Shown piece by piece: positions 46,990-59,095 of a stretch of 64,000 bases of DNA. A program made the position numbers and the translations under genes. Source of the DNA: Dipteris shenzhenensis (lineage: Eukaryota; Polypodiophyta; Polypodiopsida; Gleicheniales); NCBI GenBank assembly GCA_047967505.1, contig CM106538.1. One strand, written 5' to 3'. The notes below the pieces were generated by a model. It was not told the origin of the DNA. It did no database searches and saw nothing but the letters and a program-made list of their open reading frames with translations. Positions within the stretch are counted from its first letter, which is position 1. Every line of letters starts with the position of its first letter.

Positions 46990-47729
46990 TGTTAGATATC
47001 AATGCTCCACTCTTGTGTGTAACTACGCGTGTGTAACTACGCGAGAACCAGCTAACTCTACTTGTAAGCCCCCCATATGAGGAGAAGGCATTTGAGTAGC
47101 TCGGTTATCCGGTAGGTCCTGGTTTGGACTCTAGATGGGGGCCATGTGTGGCCTGATGGCTGGATGGCTTCAAATAGAGTTGGCACACTGCCAACTAGGC
47201 TACATGCAAGTGCGGGAAGGCATCCCATGACTGACCGCACTGAAGGTAGATGGAGCATTTCTCAGGGCAGCCCACTCTCGGGTTGCGAGGCCCGTTTGGA
47301 GCCCCAGATGATCCCGGTTGGCTGTGGGCCGAACGACAACTGTAGGCCAATTGCTCTATTCAGCGCCACAGTTCTATCGCGTGGTCGGTGGCCTCCGACC
47401 TCCAGTTGGCTGGTTTGGGCGGACTGGGTCGGTCTCCCAATTGAGTCTAACCGATTATGACTGGTGGCTATCTAAGAGTAAGCCCGTGAAGCCCATAATC
47501 ACCACTGGCTATAGCAACCCTGATTCCTTAGCATCCAGCCTCCGTCCTCTAGTGTTTCCAGCACGCCATCGAAGCTTCTCACACAGGAGCATATGGCTGG
47601 GAGGCAGCGCCATCTATTGTATCAGTTTTACAGTAATCAAATTTTTGATTCTCCATACTATCTACTTTTCTCTCTTGCATATGAGATCTTGTTATCTGTT
47701 GAGCACAGACGTTGTATTGTTTTCTTACA
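46990..47729 (+). repeat. Copia 3-prime LTR
   Basis: It starts TGTTAGATATC and ends TTTCTTACA, followed by the target duplication ATCCA. It has a tandemly duplicated GTGTAACTACGCG near its start and lacks about 10 bases near 47393 relative to the 5-prime LTR. Confidence 0.95.
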
Positions 47730-50483
47730 ATCCAAACTCAACTAAGTGTCGTCAAATCAAAAGAGTCCAACACGAGTCATGCCTATCATAAAGATCTAAG
47801 GCCCTGAAAAGGAGAGCCAAGCATCGGGACACATGTCATGAAGAAGGGGGAGCGAAAAAAGGTACTCATAAGTCTAGCAACCCCCTTCCAAGATTAACCC
47901 ACCTATATGCAATCTCATAAGTGGAAAGGCAACAAGTGTACGTAGGGTTGATCCAAACCTAGACGTCCATAGGTTCACTGCAATCCCTCCATGATAAAAA
48001 GCCAAAAGAAATAGTGAATTTTCTATTCTTGAGGGACTTCTAGAGTCTTCTCCAAAAAGATTTGTGCAACACTGTAGAAATCTAAATTCTCCTGACAATG
48101 AGGAGCTTTTTCAACCCCCTAAGATTGAGCTGAAATGTCTTGGCATTGTTAACCATGTAGCAAAAGAAAGGGAGGCTCTTCTCATGGTTCCCTCCATCAA
48201 ACCACTCCCACTCTCACTCCCTAGGGTCCTACTGCAAATACTTTATGGGGACACATCCATAAAGCCAAATCCTCCATGAATCCAAGGAAATGAGATCGGG
48301 TTTTGGCCTAGCCACCAAGCTAAAGTCAAGAAACACTACTCCACATGATCCAAAACCCTAGACTGAACATAAAAATGAAAGCATCCCCATTTGAACCTCA
48401 TTAAAGCCCTATGATCTGGAGTGGGATATTTGATCTCGTAAAACCCCAAAGCCATGTAGAGCAATCATAAGGCCTGCCATTTGTGAAAACCCAATTGAAG
48501 GGTAGGGCTGCCTCAATATGCTCAATTCTCCTTTCACATCCTTTACCAACTCAAGCTTATGATCATCCGAAAGGTTTTTGAAATCATTCCAAGAACCCAA
48601 GAGGAAGCGGCTCCTCTCTTCCATATACAATGTAACCAGAGTGCCAAGAGGTTTGCCATGATCATCAAGTATGTTGTCAATCCACATAAAAGATTGCCTA
48701 TCAATCTCTTTTTAAGAGGAGAGATGTATTCTTCGAAGTTTTAAGAATGGCAACCATAAGAGGGGAGGAAGAAACCCTAAGATGCGCTAGTTTTGACCAT
48801 CCAATCCCCACCCAAGAAGGGAGAGCAAGAGGGTATGTAATGAAGGAAGAAATCTTTTGAAGGCCCTTGTCTTCGCAAAAGCCCCCTGACCACAACCTTG
48901 CAAAGCATGGCGCTACACTATGAATCTAGTTCAATGATATTGATGCTCCTTTCTTCGATGGTGGGAAGAATCAAAGTCTCCCATGGCTTTGGTATCTATT
49001 GAACCATTAAGCCTACTCTAGAAGAAATTAACTATCAGCCTTTTGAGCTAAAAGATGCATTCTCTAGATTGGCACCAACAAAGAACTGAACCAGGCCGTG
49101 GCGTGCAATACTTCAAGGTTAACAACTACCATTGAGAGGTCACGTCTAGTTGAGATCTAAAGGAGGAGTTTTCTCATGATACTCTCCAACACAGAGCAAA
49201 CTTCTGCAAAGGAGAGACACCAACGCTGACTTGGCAACCCAAATACCTGACAAAGACACCTCTCTAAATCCAAGTGAAACAAAAATCAGTTCCCCAATCT
49301 CGGGCATCCTTGTTGCTAATCCAAAATCCATTCGATTTATTTTCCAATTGATATGTGCACCTATTGTAGAACAGATTAGATCCATGGCTGCCCTAAAAGA
49401 TCGAAGAGTCTGGGGAGTGGCATCCAAAAAATAGTAGTGTCATCAGTAAGTCAGTGCTCATCATCTAAGGCCTCCTAAGGGGAAGTCTCAGCCCAAAAAT
49501 GTCAGCCTGAGATCTCATAAAGACGCTTATGGATTCAACCACGAAGAAATACAGGGAAGTGGCAAGAGGGCATCCCTAGCAGACTGATCTGAAAATCTGA
49601 AATCTCTCCCCTCTATCCCCTCTGCTAAGCACCCGGTTGTGCTGATCTATACAATGAGGAGACCCCTCTGATCCAATTATTAGAAAAGCCAAAGTGTAGA
49701 AGGGTACCCTCCAAGAAACCCCAATCCACTCTGTCATAGGATTTCTCAAAATCCGAGAGTAGAATGGCAAACCCCTGACCACTTTGCATAGCCCAATCCG
49801 AAGCTTCCCAAAAGGTAATTTATTTATAAAAAGTGCTTCAGCCATGCATAAAACCTATCTGCGTATTATGAATAAGATCTAGAAGAAAAGGTTGCAATTG
49901 CAAACTGATATTTTTTTGCCAAGATCTTATAGAAAGTTCCCAAAGGAATGATTGGCCTATATTAAGAAACCAAATTTCTGCACCCCCCCTTTGGGATAAG
50001 ATGAATGAGACCCTTTGTAAGTAAATTAGGGACAACATCAGAGTCCCAAACGCTGAGGTAACATGATCCCCAATCATGTCCCAAAAAAAATGGAGGAATG
50101 TGTCAACCTATTTGAGCCTCGACACTTGCCCTTGTGAAGGGGAAAAATTATGGTCCTAAATTCTAGATTGGTAAAAGGTGCATCAAGTTAACTCATATCT
50201 GGTTTCACCAATTTTGGAATAGCATGCTAAACCCTATGTCTTAGCAGGCATGTCAGGATATGCAGAAAGAAGGGAGATGTAAAAATTAGAAACAATACAT
50301 AAGATGACATCAAGCTATGACTGTAAAACCTTGTTAGAGTCGATAAGTTGAGAAACACTTTTTCTACCATGTCTCGGGCCAAGAGTATAGAAGGATTGTT
50401 TATTCAATCTTCTTCCCATTTGAGCCCAAAATGACTCACGTACATGAAAGGCATACTCTTCTCGGTGATCCAAAAGAAGGTTT

Positions 50484-51292
50484 TGTTATAAAGAGAATGA
50501 TAGTGGCGGGGAATTGTTGTACAGAGATCATGTAGGACCAGCTATGTCTAGTCATTTAGTGAGGGGATGGCATGGTCACAAGGATGACAAGAGTCAGGGG
50601 ATGACATGGTCACAAGGATGACACAAGTCAGGAGATGACAGTCACAAGGATGACACAAGTCATGGGGATGACATAGTCACAAGGATGACACAAGTCATGG
50701 CAATGACAGGATGACACAAGTCATGGAGAGGACATGGTCACCGGGATGGCATAGTCACATGGGGACATAGTCATCAGGAGGAGATATCACCCAAGCATGC
50801 GTCAAGGGTCTTCATGTCGCGCAGTCATGCTCTGCCAACCTCTGTAGACCTGACTCATTGGTGGCATAGATGTTTCATTTGGCGGTGCCTTGTCAGATAC
50901 AGGGTGGCTGCAGAGGCGGTGCACATGGAAGTAGTTACAACGCACTGACTTGGCACAAGCTGGCCGTGAGACTCAGCGGTGGGATGGCTAAGGATGAGGG
51001 AACAACCAATAGCAGGGAGGGAGGGGATTCCCTATCCGAAAGGCGAGGGTGAAGAGTGGAGATGAGGGGGATGGGGATTCTTCCAGCATTGTACTGGGAT
51101 TGAGAGTGAGAAGGAGAGAGGCTAGAGCTACGAGCTCGTCTATTGCATTGTTATGGTGTATTGCTACTGTGGATGAGTAATCTCTGATCTCTGTTTCGGA
51201 GAGAGTGTATGAGGATCCCTTCATTCTATGATACACACTTGCTTGTGTTATGCTCTTGTCTACCGCTTTCTCCATTATCTGTCATTAGCGTT
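50484..51292 (+). repeat. Gypsy 5-prime LTR, probably missing its end
   Basis: It aligns with the 3-prime LTR from TGTTATAAAG to TGTCATTAGC; after about 51292 the two differ. Tandem GATGACATGGTCACAAGGAT units of about 30 bases fill 50560-50730. Confidence 0.78.
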
Positions 51293-51469
51293 TACAACTC
51301 GCAACACAATAATGGTATGCTCATGCACTCACTAGCACATGCTCCTTGTCTATTAACATGGTGGAACTCAGTTCTCCAGATCATGATGACCAGCCTCCAA
51401 GTGAGAAGGACTAGCAAGCAGCAAGCCCTACTACATCTTTGATGCCTGGTCTAGGTGAGCTCACCTAGC

Positions 51470-52765
51470 ACACAATGCCCTTTGGTCTCTGCAACAATCC
51501 TCACATGTATCAACGGATGGTTTGTGCAACTATAGCGGAGGTTGATGCTAAGATCACCCACGTCGCCAGAGCCGATGAGCAAGAAGGTCAAAGGTTGACA
51601 CATGACATGTGCAGCACCAACCCTCAAGAGCTAGGTCCAATGTTGATACATGACATGGGAAGCACCAACCATCAGGGAGGCCATTTCACAATCACTGCAA
51701 AAGAGCAGGTACAATGGAGATCAATGACAGTGATGCAGATGACCTAGAGAGTACTCGTTGGGTGGATGATTATTCAGATTAATCTGATCGAGAAGCCGAG
51801 CTTGACAACAACATGACTAGTGTCGAGCTGAGACCAATGGTGTGGCCACTACCTCCTCCAAGGACACAAAGCCAAAACCAAGAGCAAGGAGAGCACCTAC
51901 AGGAAGTAGTTCACATACGCACTGGAGTCAAAGCTTTCTCGAGTACTGGGTAGACACACCTTGCACCTGAAGATGAAGATGTTAGGGATCTTACCTTGCT
52001 TGAACTATACCTTTCTGAAGCAGATCTCAATACGATAGAAGATGTTCCCGGAACCACGTATGAGGTGGAAGGCGGTCGAAGCAGATATCCACAAAATGGA
52101 ACAAGTCGGGTTAATATATCGCGTGGACTACTCTGAGTGGGTCAGTGGAATTGTAATCATGCCCAAAAGGGAGACACGCAAGCTTCAGGTCTGTGTGGAC
52201 TATCGCCTTCACTGATAGGGTGCTGGAGGCAGTGGCTGGTCATGCTCTGTACTCCTTCATGCATGGGTACAGTGGGTACAACCAAATTCGGGTCCGAGAA
52301 CAAGATCAGTTAAAGACCACCTTTATCACCCAATGGGGAATGTATGCCTATAGGATGATGCCTTTTTGGTCTCTATGATGCCCTGGCAACATTTCAGCGA
52401 CTCGCCAACAAATTCTTCCGACAGAACATTGGAAGGTTTCTTGAGGTATTCTTGGACGATTTTTTGGTTTTCAATGGTAAAAACGCCTCTCACCTCGACT
52501 TCTGTGCAAACTGATCACATCAATAAGTTGAGATGGGTATTTGACGAGTGCAGGGAAGCCCATTTGTGCTTGAATCCTGACATGCTTTTCTTAGCATTGC
52601 GATGGGTTCTCTTAGGTTACATTGTGTCGGTCAAGGGTATGACCACTGACCCAACTAAGGTGGAGGTGATTCTGACCTTGCCCATTCCTCGCACACCCCG
52701 TGAGCTCAAGTCCTTTTTGGGACATGTGGGTTATGATCGCAGATTCATCCGGTCTATGCCGACAT
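51470..52765 (+). pseudogene. Gypsy reverse transcriptase remnant
   Basis: A stray MPFGLCN block (51475) is followed by a pre-RT region and RT from about 52085: HKMEQVGLIYRVDYSEW, IVIMPKRETRKLQVCVDYR, FMHGYSGYNQIRV, MYAYRMMPF, a decayed FLDDF block and FLGHVGYDRRFIR at 52715. It is close to the copy at 17190-18200. About ten codons after VCVDYR are deleted. It keeps TGG at two sites where the 17190 copy has stops. Confidence 0.8.
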
Positions 52766-52774
52766 AGCAGTAGC

Positions 52775-53165
52775 AATCACCTTCTCTCTCTTCTGTTCAC
52801 AACTCCCTTCTCTTGCACAACTCCCTTCTCTCTCCCGGTGCACAACTACCTTCTCTCCCTTATGCACAACCACATTCTCCCCTGGTGCACAACCACTGTT
52901 TCTCTCCTGGCACATAGCCACCTTCTCTCTCCTATGCACAAGCCCCTTCTCTCTTCTGGTGCAAAGGACCTTCTCTCTCCTGATGGTGCAAAAGACCTCT
53001 CTGCTAATGCAAAACGCCCTTCTCTCTCCTGGTGTGCAAAAGGACCTCTCTCTCCTAGTGGTGCAAAAGACCTTCTCTCTCCTAATGCCGAAGACCCTTC
53101 TCTCTCTTGAAGGACCTTCTCTCTCTCCTAGTGGTGGAAAACAACCTTGTCTCTCCTAGTGTGCG
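52775..53165. repeat. CTTCTCTCTCC-type minisatellite
   Basis: Loosely repeated units of about 28-33 bases of the type CCTTCTCTCTCCTGGTGCAC with AAC/AAAG endings occupy the place where RNase H should follow the RT. Unit length varies; about a dozen units are visible. Confidence 0.8.
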
Positions 53166-53203
53166 GGGGCTCCGTCTATTCACCCTCTCCTGCCCCACGA
53201 TGA

Positions 53204-54313
53204 GTGGCACCTCGGGATGCACCCAACGATGATGAGCATCCCTCTAGACTCCGGGTGGTATTCAAGACAATTCTCGATCCATCTCTCCATCTTTTATCGG
53301 TCCTATCTATAGGGAATATTGAGGCACTCGTCCTCACAGAGTTTGATGGTATTGATTTTCCTCTAGTGGACATTTCCTTGTGCACAACTTTTGTTCGTAG
53401 TTATGACATGTCCTTTGACACCTTCGAGTTTATGGGTCCATTGCACATTCTCACTCCAACTCTGGTGTCTACTTATTTTAGTCTTCCCACACTTGATATT
53501 CAGCCTGCCTATGGTGAGTCTCCAATCCTGACATCCTTTCTCATGGGTTGTAAGTGGCATAGATGAGGAGAAGATTGCCGACAAGTAGTGGAAGGAAAGA
53601 GAAGAGAGGAGGTACTGGCAAGGTATTTCTTTGCACGTTTATATTCAGCGCCTGCCATTTCTTTATCGCATGTCCTTCAATGACAAGTATGCTTAGGCTC
53701 AAACGTTGCATTTACATCAGTGAATCATGGATGACACCTTTGCCCAGTTAGGGGCTACTGTTTTAATGAAATAGAATACACAAATGCTCTTGTGCCAGAA
53801 GCAACATCTGAAACTCAAAATGGAAAAAGAAGCACGCGTTCAGGAGCAACAATACAACGAACAACTCTAGGGCAAGGAGAGAGCCTAGAACACGGAGATG
53901 GACAAGCTGAAAGTAAAACATGAACTAGCAGTGCATCAGAGGGGCTCTCAACTCTAGAAAGAGATAGGCTGGCAAAAGACCTACATGTACTTCAAGCCAA
54001 CCATGACTGCCTAGCCACTTTACATTCTGTAGCAGAGCGGAGAATAGTTGAGTTGGAGTCTCAGCTTGAGACTCAAGAGCAGGGCCTCAAGGAGATCCCG
54101 GGGCAGCACTCTGCATTACAAGATACGCATGCCACATTCAATGCAGAGCTACTATCCCTACAGGCAGAGCATACTACTTTACAGTCCGAGTGTGACTTGT
54201 ACAGATCGAAATATCACCGATACAAGGGGAAATATGAGAATCTCTGGAATGTGATGGACACCATTGAGAAAGAGAATGATCAAGTGTTTGGAGTCCCTAT
54301 AGCACCATCTTAG
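53204..54313 (+). pseudogene. Gypsy accessory reading frame, coiled-coil C-terminus
   Basis: An open frame (53204-53566, GTG at the window-visible start, with a TGA just before it) reads a globular-looking segment containing LTEFDGIDFPLVDI and FVRSYDMSFDTFEFMG. Decayed frames with several TAG stops continue into a clearly coiled-coil end (54053-54313: LETQEQGLKEIPGQ, LSLQAEHTTLQSECDLY). It lies between the pol remnant and the 3-prime LTR, where some plant gypsy lineages carry an extra gene. I do not recognise the family. Function unknown; it could instead be a captured host gene piece. Confidence 0.55.
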
Positions 54314-54808
54314 GGTAGGGATGAATAGTGGCATATGTTTAAGCAGGAGGATTTTTAATATAGTTAGCTTGTTTGCCTCCTCATTATGGCATCTCTTGTT
54401 AGCATGTTGGCTTCTCCGCTGGTTTTGGTATTGGGTTACTTTGGTTCCATTTTCAGCTCAAGCAATTTGTACATAGTCAACCTTCTCTAGGTGATTTTCT
54501 TGGATTTCATCACACTTTTGTAATGTCAGGAGGTCTTTTTGTACCAATGGCTTCTATGAAATAGATTTTGTTAACTGATCAGCAAATTCTTGTCACCCGT
54601 GTTTTAATAAAGTTTTCGGTGGGTTTTCTTTCAGCTCTATTCTTGTGAAACACAATGGATCTGGATTTGTGATACATTTGTAAGTTGGATGACTCTGATA
54701 TGTTTTCGATAGGACTTTCTGCTTCACCTATGTTGATTCGTGTATTTAGCAAAGGCATTCTTCCTACACATCTTTCAACATGACCTATTGACCGGGACAG
54801 TGAATGAC

Positions 54809-54822
54809 AGTGGCGGGGGAAT
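54809..54822 (+). promoter_or_regulatory. Gypsy polypurine tract
   Basis: AGTGGCGGGGGAAT lies directly before the TG of the 3-prime LTR. A similar AGTGGCGGGG phrase is also present inside both LTRs. Confidence 0.6.
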
Positions 54823-55814
54823 TGTTATATAGAGAATGATAGTGGCGGGGTTTATAGAGATCATGCAGGAACAACTATGTCCAGTCACTTAGTGAGGGGA
54901 TGACATGGTCACAAGGATGGCACAAGTCAAGGGATGACATGGTCACAAGGATGACACAAGTCATGGTGATGACATGGTCACAATGACACAAGTCATGGCG
55001 ATGACATGGTCACAGGATGACACAAGTCATCGAGAGGACATGGTCATCTGGATGGCATAGTCACATGGGGACCTAGTCATAAGAAGGAGATATCACCCAA
55101 GCATGCGTCAAGGGTCTTCATGTCACGCAGTCTTGCTCTGCCAACCTCTGCAGACTTGACTCATTAGTGGCATAGATGTTTCATTTGGCGTGCATTGTCA
55201 GATACAAGGTGGCTGCAGGTGGTGCACATGGAAGTAGTTACAATGCATTGAAAGCTGGCCATGAGACTCAGCGGCGGGATGGCTATGGATGAGGGGACAG
55301 CCAATAGGAGGGAGGGTAGGGATTGCCCATCCGAAAGGTGAGGGTGAAGAGGGGAGATGAAGGGGATGGAGATTCATTCATTATTGTATGAGGATTGAGA
55401 GTGAGAAGGATAGAGACTAGAGCTACGAGCTTGCCTATTACATTGTTATGGTGTATTGCAACTGTGGATGAGTGATCTCCGATTTCTGTTTTGGAGAGAC
55501 TAGTGTATGTGAATCCCTTGATTCTATGATATGCACTTGCTCGCGTTATGCTCATCTATTGCTTTCTCTGTTATTTGTCATTAGCATTGTTCCTTCTTAT
55601 CTCCTTCCTGGGTTTGTTCTTCTTGTTCTAGCACTCAACACACCGTAGCACCTTCAACTAGTGTTGTGCCATAGGTTCAGCGATCAAGAAGTGTAGTGCA
55701 GCTGAGGTAGAGTTGTGTCATAGGTCTACGCATCATCCACTTCATGCTTCTCACATCAGTGGCCTTAGGCCTCTGGTAACATCTCCGGAAGTGAGCGGAC
55801 CTCCCCCTCAGACA
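54823..55814 (+). repeat. Gypsy 3-prime LTR
   Basis: About 992 bp, TGTTATATAGAG to CCCCTCAGACA. It has tandem GATGACATGGTCAC units (54895-55050) and the block GGACAGCCAATAGGAG. Its end matches that at 27692. Confidence 0.82.
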
Positions 55815-56650
55815 CGTGTTGATAAGCCCTTGCTACTAAGAGCAAGGTGCTTTTGAATCTAAGCATCCATAGACTGCTTCTGTTCTTCTCTCTATAGGCT
55901 GCTAATTGCTGACGAAGGCCAACCTCTCGTTTGAAAATCTCATGTCTCTTTGTACTGGCAATAAAATGTTTAAAAACACTAATACCAAAGAGGTTTGCTG
56001 CCACAATTGAAGGAGAAGGCACTCCGCCTTGCATATGAGAGACCAAAATGTGCAACACTACCTTAGTGAGGCCTCCTCTCTGCATACAAAGCATCCAAGA
56101 TCTTGATATAGGCAAAACATGCTCTCATCAAGGGAGGCTCAGAAACCATCAAAACTATCAAAAAGTGATCTGAGGTGGAGCCCCTAGTGAAATGCAAATA
56201 GAGCCACCTTGATCTAATGCTATCAACATAAAATCTAGCAATCGACACATACATGGTCATTTAATGTCTCCTATTTGACCACAAGGATAGAAGCATCGTT
56301 TATCTAAGAATCTCTATCACTGAATTGGAAAAAGAAAAGCATCCAAAAAGAGAATGAATGCCTCATTCCCTCCCCCCTTTTTGATATGAAGGTAACTCCA
56401 CAATGTTGAAGTCACCTCCAATAATCGATACCCAAGAAAGAAGTTCCTTTTAGAAAAGGACATGTTTGCCTTTGTTGTTGCGGGGGTAAAGGGAAGACCA
56501 ACCTTATGTCCATCAATAAGAAGAAAAATCCACGGTGCTTTAGGGTGTGTGATGATGCCTTGGCTGACCACAAGGGTGAGAAAAATGATGCTCCTTGAAG
56601 AGAGCTTCACATTGATATAAGTTTCGTCCAAATCGGACCATCCAGCGAAA

Positions 56651-57021
56651 AGTTATGAGAAAAATACTGATAGGGGGTCAAAGTGTCATGAAAAACACCT
56701 ACTCCTTCTACTGGTGCCGACTTGGGAGAATACTACCTCCATGCTTAGACTTCATCAACGATCCAAGTCCCATAGAGGTTGCCTAGGAGGGAAGAAAGAG
56801 CCCCCTCTTGTGACTTGGGAAATAGATAAACCATGTATGCGCAATGAGCAATCGAATAGACAACACTTCTGAGTACTTTGGAAGAGAAAGCAATGGAAAA
56901 AGGAAAGAGACACTCAAGACAGAGAACCTGAAGTGACCTTCATTACTACTAGAGTGAGACTCCACTCCAATGCAACTCAAACACAAGGTTGAGGAATAGG
57001 TTTCATATGTACAAGAGGGAG
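56651..57021 (-). other. LINE B 5-prime region or spacer
   Basis: No motif is recognised, but the region lies just upstream (minus strand) of the endonuclease remnant and may be LINE ORF1/ORF2 junction sequence. A minus frame at 56783-57043 is not called. Confidence 0.3.
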
Positions 57022-57198
57022 CGAAAGCTCCAAGACTACTCATAGAGAGAGAATGAACTAGAGAGAGATGGACTCAAGAGTCTACATAAGATAATATCTA
57101 CAAGAGGGAGAGAAGGCTCATGGAAGAGGCTTGAGGAGACTAGAGCTACAGCAACATGAGGCCTAATGGTGGAAGAGATGATGAACAAGGGAGAGGAG
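57022..57198. repeat. 177-bp direct repeat, copy 1
   Basis: CGAAAGCTCCAAGACTACTC to GGGAGAGGAG is repeated at 60260-60436 with only a few base changes and equal length. The copia LTR begins at the very next base (57199). Confidence 0.93.
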
Positions 57199-57372
57199 TG
57201 TGGGGGTTAAAGGTCACTGTGCCTTTACCGTGGTTATGTACAATACTCAAACACATATATAAATGAATGAAAAAGAAGATTAGGGTGGTCACTGCACCCA
57301 CCAAAACTTGTGTGGCTCTCTGTTTCTCTCTCTCTCTCTTTCGTTCTTGCTTCCGTTGAGAGCACTCTCAAC

Positions 57373-57385
57373 TGGTATCAGAGCC
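57373..57385 (+). promoter_or_regulatory. Copia primer-binding site
   Basis: TGGTATCAGAGCC, initiator Met tRNA type, directly after the LTR end. Confidence 0.88.
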
Positions 57386-58589
57386 CGGGTGATCTAGCTG
57401 AGCGTGTGTGAATGCCTAAAAGCTCAGCAACTCTGTGGGAGGAAGGAGAAGCTCTGTGGGAAGCTTTGTGGGTGACTTTACTTGCATCCAAGTATGCAGA
57501 GACCTTGGAGGAACCTTTAGAAAAGTCACTTTGGTTTTGCGAAGTGGTTTTGAGAGCCTATTAAGTGTTTTCAAAGAAAAAGTCGTTTTTTGAGCTTTTC
57601 CCTGTTCCATTCGATGAGAGAGACTCTGTATTGACTTGTAGAGGGAACTATTGCTTGCTTTTGGTGTCCACTTCACTTCAGGAGCTTGGAAACACCTTCA
57701 TTCTTGAATCTGGAATCATTTCATTGGATTTCTGACTCACTGTGTCAGTTTCTGCGTTTTTCTGCCCGAGTGTTAGGACTCAAGTTTGGAGCAACCATTT
57801 GCAGATCTTTCAGTTCCGATGGACTCAGTAGGTCCTAAAACTTCTATGTTGCTCATCATTCACACTCCGGTGGAGTTTACAAACAGCTCTATTTCCAAAA
57901 AAGTTTTTCAGTCCATGTGTTGGACCCAGTGATTGAGACCACGGTTTCCACAACCGTTTGTCCCATTGCGTTCCGAATGCCCAAAGACCCCTACCTATCA
58001 GTTCTTACGCGATTTGGTGGAGGATTTTCAGAGTTATAGATCTCTGTGTATTCGATTTCGTCTCTCTGTTATGCATTTTTCATTCTAAGGTTTTGAAAGC
58101 TTAGATTTATGCCACATGGCAGTGGATAAGTGTTGACTCCCATTTCTTACTCATCAGTTGGGATTTTGGAGTTCCGGCAAAAGAGAGATATTTACAGATT
58201 TTCTCACTGAGTCCGATTATGCAATGGCGCCCATGTTTTGAGGCATCTCAGGTTCTATTTTCAGTAGCGGTCATTACCATGGGACCATGATTTCTTGAGC
58301 ATACCTTATGCAGATCACTCTGGTTGTAGTTTGAGCAGTGTGCACTCATTCGTGGTGTGCATTGGGTTGCAGTGGATGATTTATAGGCCATTTGGATGCA
58401 TTGTGATCCTTATTGGATGCGCTGATAGGCCCAGATTGCCTTGTGGGATGCTATTTTTATGGACGCTTTGCACATGGATGCTATTTTATACCGAGGGATA
58501 GCTTTGACACATTGTAGGTGATGCACTGATCGTGCTATGCTCTCTTGGATGAGATATTATTAATGCATATACCAGTGGACGGTGTTTAT

Positions 58590-59095
58590 GCTTGAGTCAT
58601 TTGAAGTTTGATGCTTTCATTTGGTCCCAGGGTTTTAGAAGGAGTGAAATCAATCACTGCCTCTACACTAAAAGGGCTAAGGATAATAGCCTGATAATCT
58701 TGGCACTATATGTGGATGATATGCTATTGCCTAGCAAGAATGCTTATGAGCTAGATGCATTAAAGGCCAAGTTGCATGAGGCCTTTGATATGAAGGATTT
58801 GGGACTTGCAAGTCATATTCTTGGTATGTGCATCACGCGTGATCGGAGTAGGAAACTCCTTTGGCTTTCACAAAAAGAGTATGTTACAAAAGTATTGCAG
58901 TGTTTCAATATGGAGGAGGGGAAGGCAGTGAGTACTCGATTGCCTCCATATGTGAAACTGAGTCATACAGATAGTCCCAAATCAAATGAGGAAAGGGCCA
59001 TGATGGCCAAGGTTCCTTATGCATCAGCAGTTGGGAGTCTTATGTATGTTATGATAGCTATTAGACCAGACATTGCATTTGCAATGGGAGTTGTT
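58590..59095 (+). pseudogene. Copia reverse transcriptase, C-terminal half, truncated
   Basis: One open frame reads HLKFDAFIWSQGFRRSEINH, ALYVDDMLLPS (the YVDD active site near 58712), FDMKDLGLASHILGM, VLQCFNMEEGKAVSTRL and YASAVGSLMYVMIAIRPDIA. This is the standard order of copia RT from palm to connection. The frame stays open after 59095 only by chance; the residues there are antisense to gypsy integrase. The upstream half of RT and RNase H are missing. Confidence 0.85.

Larger units (their letters stand above)
42178..47729 (+). mobile_element. Complete Ty1/copia element with ATCCA target-site duplication
   Basis: The element is 5552 bp, with LTRs of 733 and 740 bp, primer-binding site, polypurine tract and gag-protease-integrase-RT-RNase H in copia order. 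ATCCA at 42173-42177 and 47730-47734 is a perfect 5-bp duplication. The LTRs differ by roughly 40 substitutions plus a 10-base deletion and a duplicated GTGTAACTACGCG in the 3-prime LTR, so the insertion is not recent. Confidence 0.96.
50484..55814 (+). mobile_element. Ty3/gypsy element with two LTRs, internally deleted
   Basis: Related LTRs start TGTTATAWAGAGAATGATAG at 50484 and 54823, and the 3-prime LTR ends CCCCTCAGACA at 55814. Inside lie an RT remnant, a CTTCTCTC-rich minisatellite and an accessory frame; gag, RNase H and integrase are missing. The 5-base flanks are GGTTT (50479-50483) and CGTGT (55815-55819), a poor match that may be a decayed duplication. It sits in a minus-strand LINE B whose reading continues on both sides. 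Confidence 0.82.
41735..56650 (-). mobile_element. LINE family B host copy, split by copia and gypsy insertions
   Basis: Three minus-strand pieces belong to one LINE: 56650-55820 (endonuclease end and RT entry, including REVGLRQQLAAYREK-like wording), 50483-47730 (RT and linker blocks, including PKGG, SDFEK and ILDDHGKPLG), and 42177-41735 (ORF2 C-terminus, TTHTLMVIWLGM-like, and 3-prime UTR with TTTTTCATGATATGCATTATG). The breaks fall exactly at the LTR ends of the copia (42178-47729) and gypsy (50484-55814) elements. All reading frames are broken. Confidence 0.8.
57199..59095 (+). mobile_element. Copia element fragment with short LTR
   Basis: The LTR (57199-57372, about 174 bp, TGTGGGGGTTAAAGG to CTCTCAAC) is followed by the primer-binding site TGGTATCAGAGCC at 57373-57385. 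No gag, protease or integrase is recognised in 57386-58540; that 1.1 kb is AT/T-rich with scattered small frames. RT sequence starts near 58590 and stops abruptly at about 59095, where gypsy integrase of the other strand begins. Confidence 0.75.
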
